NCBI GenBank assembly: GCA_023412455.1
Contig: JAEYNQ010000319.1
Span: forward strand, 1-5,598
DNA from: Bacillota bacterium
GTDB lineage: Bacteria; Bacillota; Clostridia; Lachnospirales; Cellulosilyticaceae
Length of the DNA stretch: 5,598 nt
Direction of reading: 5' to 3'
Shown here: positions 1 to 5,598 of the stretch, piece by piece
How positions within the stretch are numbered: position 1 is the stretch's first letter
How the letters are laid out: every line of letters begins with the position of its first letter
Program-made: the position numbers and the translations under genes
Notes under the pieces: generated by a model
Databases searched by the model: none
Told to the model about the DNA's origin: nothing
Seen by the model: only the letters and a program-made list of their open reading frames with translations

Positions 1-210
1 ATTATTGGATACAAGGGTAATCTTAAAGCCTGCTTCACGAATCTTCTCAAATAGCTCTATAATCTCATCATTAGGTTCTAGTTCATCATATGGAACTAGG
101 GTATTATCTATGTCAAAGATAATACCCTTCATTCCTGCTTTCTTAAGTCTTTCTAAATCTAATTCATAAACGGAGGCTATGTACTCCGTTGGATATAATT
201 TCTTGATCAT
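1..210 (-). CDS. yqeG: YqeG-family HAD-IIIA phosphatase, N-terminal 70 residues (3' end outside window)
   Basis: Seen: an ATG at 210-208 opens a frame of exactly 70 codons that runs off the window start without a stop. Residues 29-39 (GIIFDIDNTLV) carry HAD motif I, with D33 as the expected nucleophile, D35 as the general acid/base and T37. Residues 64-70 (ITLVSNN) end in the motif II Ser (S68), which binds phosphate in this superfamily. The N-terminal leader (MIKKLYPTEYI) and the spacing between motifs fit YqeG-type proteins, which are usually about 160-180 residues; about 100 residues, including motifs III and IV, are therefore missing here. There is no signal peptide, so it should be cytosolic. 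The physiological substrate of the family is not firmly established. The start is supported by GAGG six bases upstream. It lies 34 bases after the lipoprotein gene with no visible terminator, so it is probably co-transcribed, although a functional link to pili is not implied. Confidence 0.9.
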   Translation of the reverse strand, partial: MIKKLYPTEYIASVYELDLERLKKAGMKGIIFDIDNTLVPYDELEPNDEIIELFEKIREAGFKITLVSNN

Positions 211-3200
211 CTGCTGCCTCGTATTAGTTTATTTTCTAGCTCTATTAGTTGGTAGGGGTTATTTCTGTAGTAGGTGTTGCTTCCCCTTCTGGAGTTGCCT
301 CTTGTTCAGTACTTCCCTTAGCGCTTTTGATTGACTCTGCTACACTAATAGGATTTGGTAGACCCTCCACCTTGGTCTTAGTTACTAATTCTTCAAGGGT
401 CATATCTACGCTTTTAGCTGCCTCTGCTAAAGCATCCTTATCTACACTATATTCCTGTGCTAACTTCATCACTTCTGCTTCATCCATACCACACTCATAT
501 TCATATTGATCCGATGGCTTTATACCCATAAATTGCATAAATTCAACAGAACCACTTTCCATACCAACATAATACTTATAGCTATAATATACTACCTCAT
601 TATTGTTATGTAAAGCCTCTACAGGAACAGTTACTACAAAACGTGGTTGATGCATGGTGCTATAGACACTTGGCGTTACTTTAATAGTTTTTTCATTGGC
701 TTTAAGTACTGCAATTTCATCTTTATAAGGATTCATCTCTTGACTATAAGCTGCCTTGTAAGTAACAGGGTTAAACTTAAACTTTCCTTTAAAGCCTAAA
801 TCATCAAATACTTTGCTAAAAGTCTCTGCACTTGTACTATAGGCAGTTTCCATATAATCATAAACACTTCTAGGTTGTTCAAATAAAGTTATAAAAAACT
901 TCTTCATCAATGTTTGCTCTGCTTCTTTTGGCTCTACTTCAAAGGCTACACGATTAATATACTGGGCATCTAATACTTGATTTTTATCTTTAGTAGCAAC
1001 TCCCCAATCACTTGCTGTCTTAATACTTTCTACCTTTAACTTATCTTTGTTCTCTACTGTAAGCCAAAATTTCTGTTCAAGCTTCATTTCATCTGTGGCA
1101 TTACTCTCTGAAAACAAATAAGTCTGCGTATTAAGTTGCTCCAGATTTACTCCTTGAAGACCCATAGGTACTGCATCTGATACTGTTTTGATAAAATACC
1201 CCTCTGTATCACCCCAAACATACTCTTTTACAAACTGATTAACAGGATAACATTTATTCGTGGTAGTAACGGCAACCTCATAAATTGTGCTTTCTCCTAA
1301 TTCCCTTGTAGATTTAATTTCTATCTTATCTACCTCTCCCTCGCCACTTACGACATAGTTATTAAGTAGCACAAACTTGGGTAAGTTAATTTGATCCTTA
1401 GTATACTGTACTTTAAGTGTGTTTTTTAAACCATCAGCTAAATATTTGCCTAATTGATTATTAATAAACCTACTATAATCCTCTAATGTATTTTTTCCAT
1501 ACTTTGTATCTGTTGTTATATATTGTTGATTTAAAATCAGTAATTGCTCATCAGTAAATGAAAAATAATCCTTAAAAAAGTTTTCAAAGTCTTTCTCAAC
1601 GAACTTATTTACTTCTTCTTGTATAGCTATTTCCTGCGTAGGTTCTGGCGTAGCTTGCTCTATAGGGGGATTATTCCCCTTCCCACATCCTACTGCTAAA
1701 GTCAGTAAGACGACAAGACTTATGCTTCCTATTTTCTTCATCCTTTACTCCCCTTTCCTATCTAGTTACTGGATTCTCTTAAGGGACTTAATAGCAACTT
1801 CTATGCCCTCTGTACTTACTTCTAAAATAGATTGTTTAGTATACTTTAATGCTTTCTTAGTATTTAGCCTTCCAATTGGTCCTTGTTTATCCATAATCTC
1901 TGCTAATACCCTCTTATCAGCATAATCTGTCATATAAAGCATATCTAATACACTTCTATAAAACTCATGTTCCTTGACTGTAAAGTCTAAAATAATTTTA
2001 GAAAAATCATTTGCTGTATTTATTGGATCATTAATAATATTAACTATTCCACTCTCAACAGTAATGCCTGCTTTAGCACCACTAAGAATGTCACCTCGAC
2101 CTGAAGCTCCTGGTGTTGGTATGGTTTCAGGGCCACCTACTATGACTGTTCCATTAATGGTAATATTTGCACTACTACAATCAAACTCTATAGGCCCTCG
2201 ACTAATAATAATCCCTTTAAATACATTTCTTCCGGCTACACCTGCTTTAATAGTAAGTGGAGTATCCTTATTGCCTCTATTAATAATAATACTTGGATAA
2301 GGTACAAAAATTGGACTTCCATTTTCTTTTACATAGAAATCAGATATGTCTACGACTCCACCATCTTGAACAGCTATAGGTGTTGCATAAGTCCAAGTAT
2401 GATCGACTGTGGGCATATCGTTTGAATCTATAGCGGTTACAAAAGGTTCTATTTCAGGTAAATTACCTGCAAAGCCTTTATACAATAAAGACCGCATAAC
2501 TGTCATATAGCCTCGTAGTCCGTTAAAGCTAGTACCAGGCTTACCAATTGATATATTTTTAAACAATGTATCTTTGGCTCCACTATAGTAGTTTGCCAAG
2601 TCAGAAATTACACTTTGTACACCATTAGGATCACTAACAGTTAAAGTATCAAAGCTTGGTATTGTTGCACCGCTTCCGGTATTAAAAAAACCAGATGCCA
2701 TTGATGAGCTAGTTAATCCATGTTTACAATCTATAACTGTTTTTGGGTTACTATCACTCGTATCTATTCCTGAAACTCCAGCAACCGCATAACTCTTAGA
2801 AAAATCAGTTTCAATCTTATCAGTTTCAATAAGGCCATTAAATGGTGAATCAGATAATAAATAATTACTGTTATTGGCGCCCCCCGATTCGTATACATCT
2901 TTCCCTATTTTATATCCTTCATAAGAAGCTAATGCTTCAAAAGGTTCTCCTATACTCTCCCAGAGTTTAATGGGCTTCATGCCTGTAGCCAATGTAATAA
3001 AGGGCTGACCAGCTACAAACATACGGTTAGCTTTAATTAGGGAGCCTGGTCCTTGTGAAAAAACACCGCTACTTTGATTAGGATCTACATTTGAAGAACC
3101 AGTGGGGTCTGAACCATAATTTACACCAAATATGGAACCAGCCACGATAATCTTTCCATTTTTTACCCAACGATCAATCATCACATCATTATCTACCATT

Positions 3201-5598
3201 ACATTACCACTCACACCAATAGATGCACCTTGTACTTGGTGAGCTGGATTAAAAGGATTTTGGTTACTAGAACCTTCATAGAAGTCATCTACAATACCAA
3301 GGGTATGGGCTATTAAATCCTTTGTCACTGTAATCGCTCCAGATGTTGCTAAGACATTTCGGGTAGTATAAAGATTTCCTGTCACCTTCACAGTTCCACC
3401 GTTTACAAATACACCGCCATTTTCATCTGCTTCTGGATACTGATTAGTGTTATATACACCAATATTAGGTGTACCTCCTACATACACATTACCTGTTACG
3501 TTTAATTCACCTTTTACATATACATCTGAATAAGAAATTAATGCCCCTTTTAGCAGTTCAGGTACAGGACCAATAAAATCATATTTCTCATGAATTTCAT
3601 TTTTTATTTTGCTGTTGTCAGGGAATTGGATACTCACAATTCCTTCAACAGTCTGTTGATCATAAATCTGTCCTGTTCCTGATTTCGTAGTAGCTGTTGC
3701 TACTACCCTTAACCTTGGTGGTGGTAGTGGGTTTGGTCGGGCGACAACAGGCTCCTTACTATATATAGTTCCTGTCGATGCTTCTTTATTATTAAGATCG
3801 CTTCCCGTTCCATCCTTATCTGTAATAACAATTTCTATTTCTGTATTGTAATCACTTTCTAGACGATCACTTTGTATCGTGTATTTAATACTTTCTTGTC
3901 CAGGAGCTGTAGGATTAGCTTTTGTTTTGTAACTGTCTATCAAATAGTTATAAATGTCTGTTTGTAATCTTTCTTTTAGTATAGGATCTTTCACCTTAAT
4001 TTGTTTAGTAGAATTATCATAGGTAATGTTTGTTGAATCTTGATTTACTAATTGAGTAATATAATTTCTATTAGCATTTGCTGAAACATTCATTTCCTTA
4101 ACAATTTTAGTAAGCTGAGTTTCTACTGCCTTATTCATAGCATCTACTTGCTTCTCAACAGCAGATTTAGCTAAGTAGTAAGTATTACTTGTATTACGAT
4201 TTAATATAGCTAGATCAAATTGCATTCCCGAAACACTAAGGGCTGTCGCTGTAATAACCATTAATACCATTAGAATAATGGTAGTGATAAGCATGGCACT
4301 TCCTTCTTCTTTCTTTCTATGTGCATTCATATATTTCTTCATGCTATCACCTCCTTTGATTCATGGTCAAATCATAACTAAATATATCTATCATCTTCTT
4401 AACAATTTTACCTGGTTTCCCAAGTACAGGTGATTTTTCTCTTACAATAATGGCAATAATATAATTTTCATATGTGTCTATATCATCTACCCGAATAATA
4501 CTACTTTTACCTGTACTTTTATCCTCTGCAACAAAATTAAACTTCTTATCAATTATACTTGCCTCAGTAGAATCTAGTGCATTCTGGCGTATATAGATTA
4601 ATTGATCAAAAACTGTCTGATTTTGAAATTTAAAAGTAAATTTATCATAAAGAGATTGATTGCTATAGGCACTTGCAGTTCCTAAATTTTCTCTAAGCAA
4701 AGATCTTGTATCTACCTCAATAATCCCTCTATAATCACTAGCATTTCCTGTAAAAGCACCTGCAGCTCCACCATTTGAAATACCAATAGTATAGCCTACT
4801 ATCTCCTCATTAGCACCCTTTATTTCCCTGATTTCTGTAATGCTATTAATTTGAATCGCCTCTTGAGCTCCCAATGTACTTGAACGCCAGTTTTCTACAC
4901 CAAAAGCAATACTAGTGGATGCACCTACCAAACCTCCTGTCACGGTTAACTTATTCTGATCCATTATACTATATTTTGCATCTGAAGGAGATTGATTAGG
5001 AACATACATTAAACTTTTATCATGAAAAGCCTCTAACATCTCATCTGTCGCACTAAAAGTAATAGGTAACAATTCTCCTGTGTAACTAAACATTCCATAT
5101 CCTGCACTGCTATCTGTATAGAACTTTGTTGCTTTATCAAGTGTAGTAGAATTCATTTCCAGTACTTCTCCCGAACTTGCTACTGGTAGTAAATCCTTTA
5201 CCCTCCATAATGCCACTTCATAATCATACTCATCAGTCTTATATCTACTTGTTAAATCAGATGATGATGTTCCCCTTAAAAAGGCACTTAAATGGTCACT
5301 TCCTCTTGAGGTAGAATCAACTAAATAGTTACTAATACCATTTACATTTCTTTCATATGTAGCTGCAGATACACTTATTCTGCTTCCTTCCACCAGTTGT
5401 TTACTTATAATATCATCTGCAATTTGTAACTTGACATCTTCTAGCATTCTTTCAGCATTCTTTGTCGCTTCAGTAATAGACTCTGCAGTCACTCTAGTTT
5501 TTAAAGAGGATAGAAATGAAAAGCAAATAGGACCTACCACTAGAGCAACAATTGCCAAGCAAGTTAGGATCTCTACAAATGTAAAGCCTTGCTCTCTT

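Overview
All genes in this window lie on the minus strand, so they read from high to low coordinates. The DNA is AT-rich (roughly one third G+C by eye) with strong Gram-positive-type Shine-Dalgarno sequences. The window shows a lipobox lipoprotein, two type IV pilin-like proteins and a YqeG-family phosphatase. Together these suggest a low-GC Firmicute of the class Clostridia, possibly a Lachnospirales-type organism. The genus cannot be fixed from this window.

In transcription order the layout is as follows. (1) 5598-4347: a prepilin-like protein whose first residues lie outside the window. Its class III cleavage motif (Q-G|F-T-F-V-E) is visible at the very edge, and the frame stays open to the last base. 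(2) 4342-1766: an 858-residue protein with a PilX/GspK-like N-terminus (G|S cleavage site, no Glu at +5) and a large exported body rich in Gly/Val/Asn beta repeats. (3) 1741-245: a 498-residue lipoprotein of unknown function. (4) 210-1: the first 70 residues of a YqeG-family HAD phosphatase, cut by the window start. The gaps are 4, 24 and 34 bases, with no visible terminator, so the four genes look like one transcription unit.

The first two genes have the order of the minor-pilin pairs PilW-PilX (type IV pili) and GspJ-GspK (type II secretion): an E5-containing prepilin followed by a larger one without E5. I infer that they form a priming or tip complex of a Gram-positive type IV pilus, with the lipoprotein as a membrane-anchored partner on the outer face. 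YqeG is probably a housekeeping gene that shares the transcript. No RNA gene, mobile element, CRISPR array or riboswitch was seen, and no gene-free stretch exceeds 34 bases.
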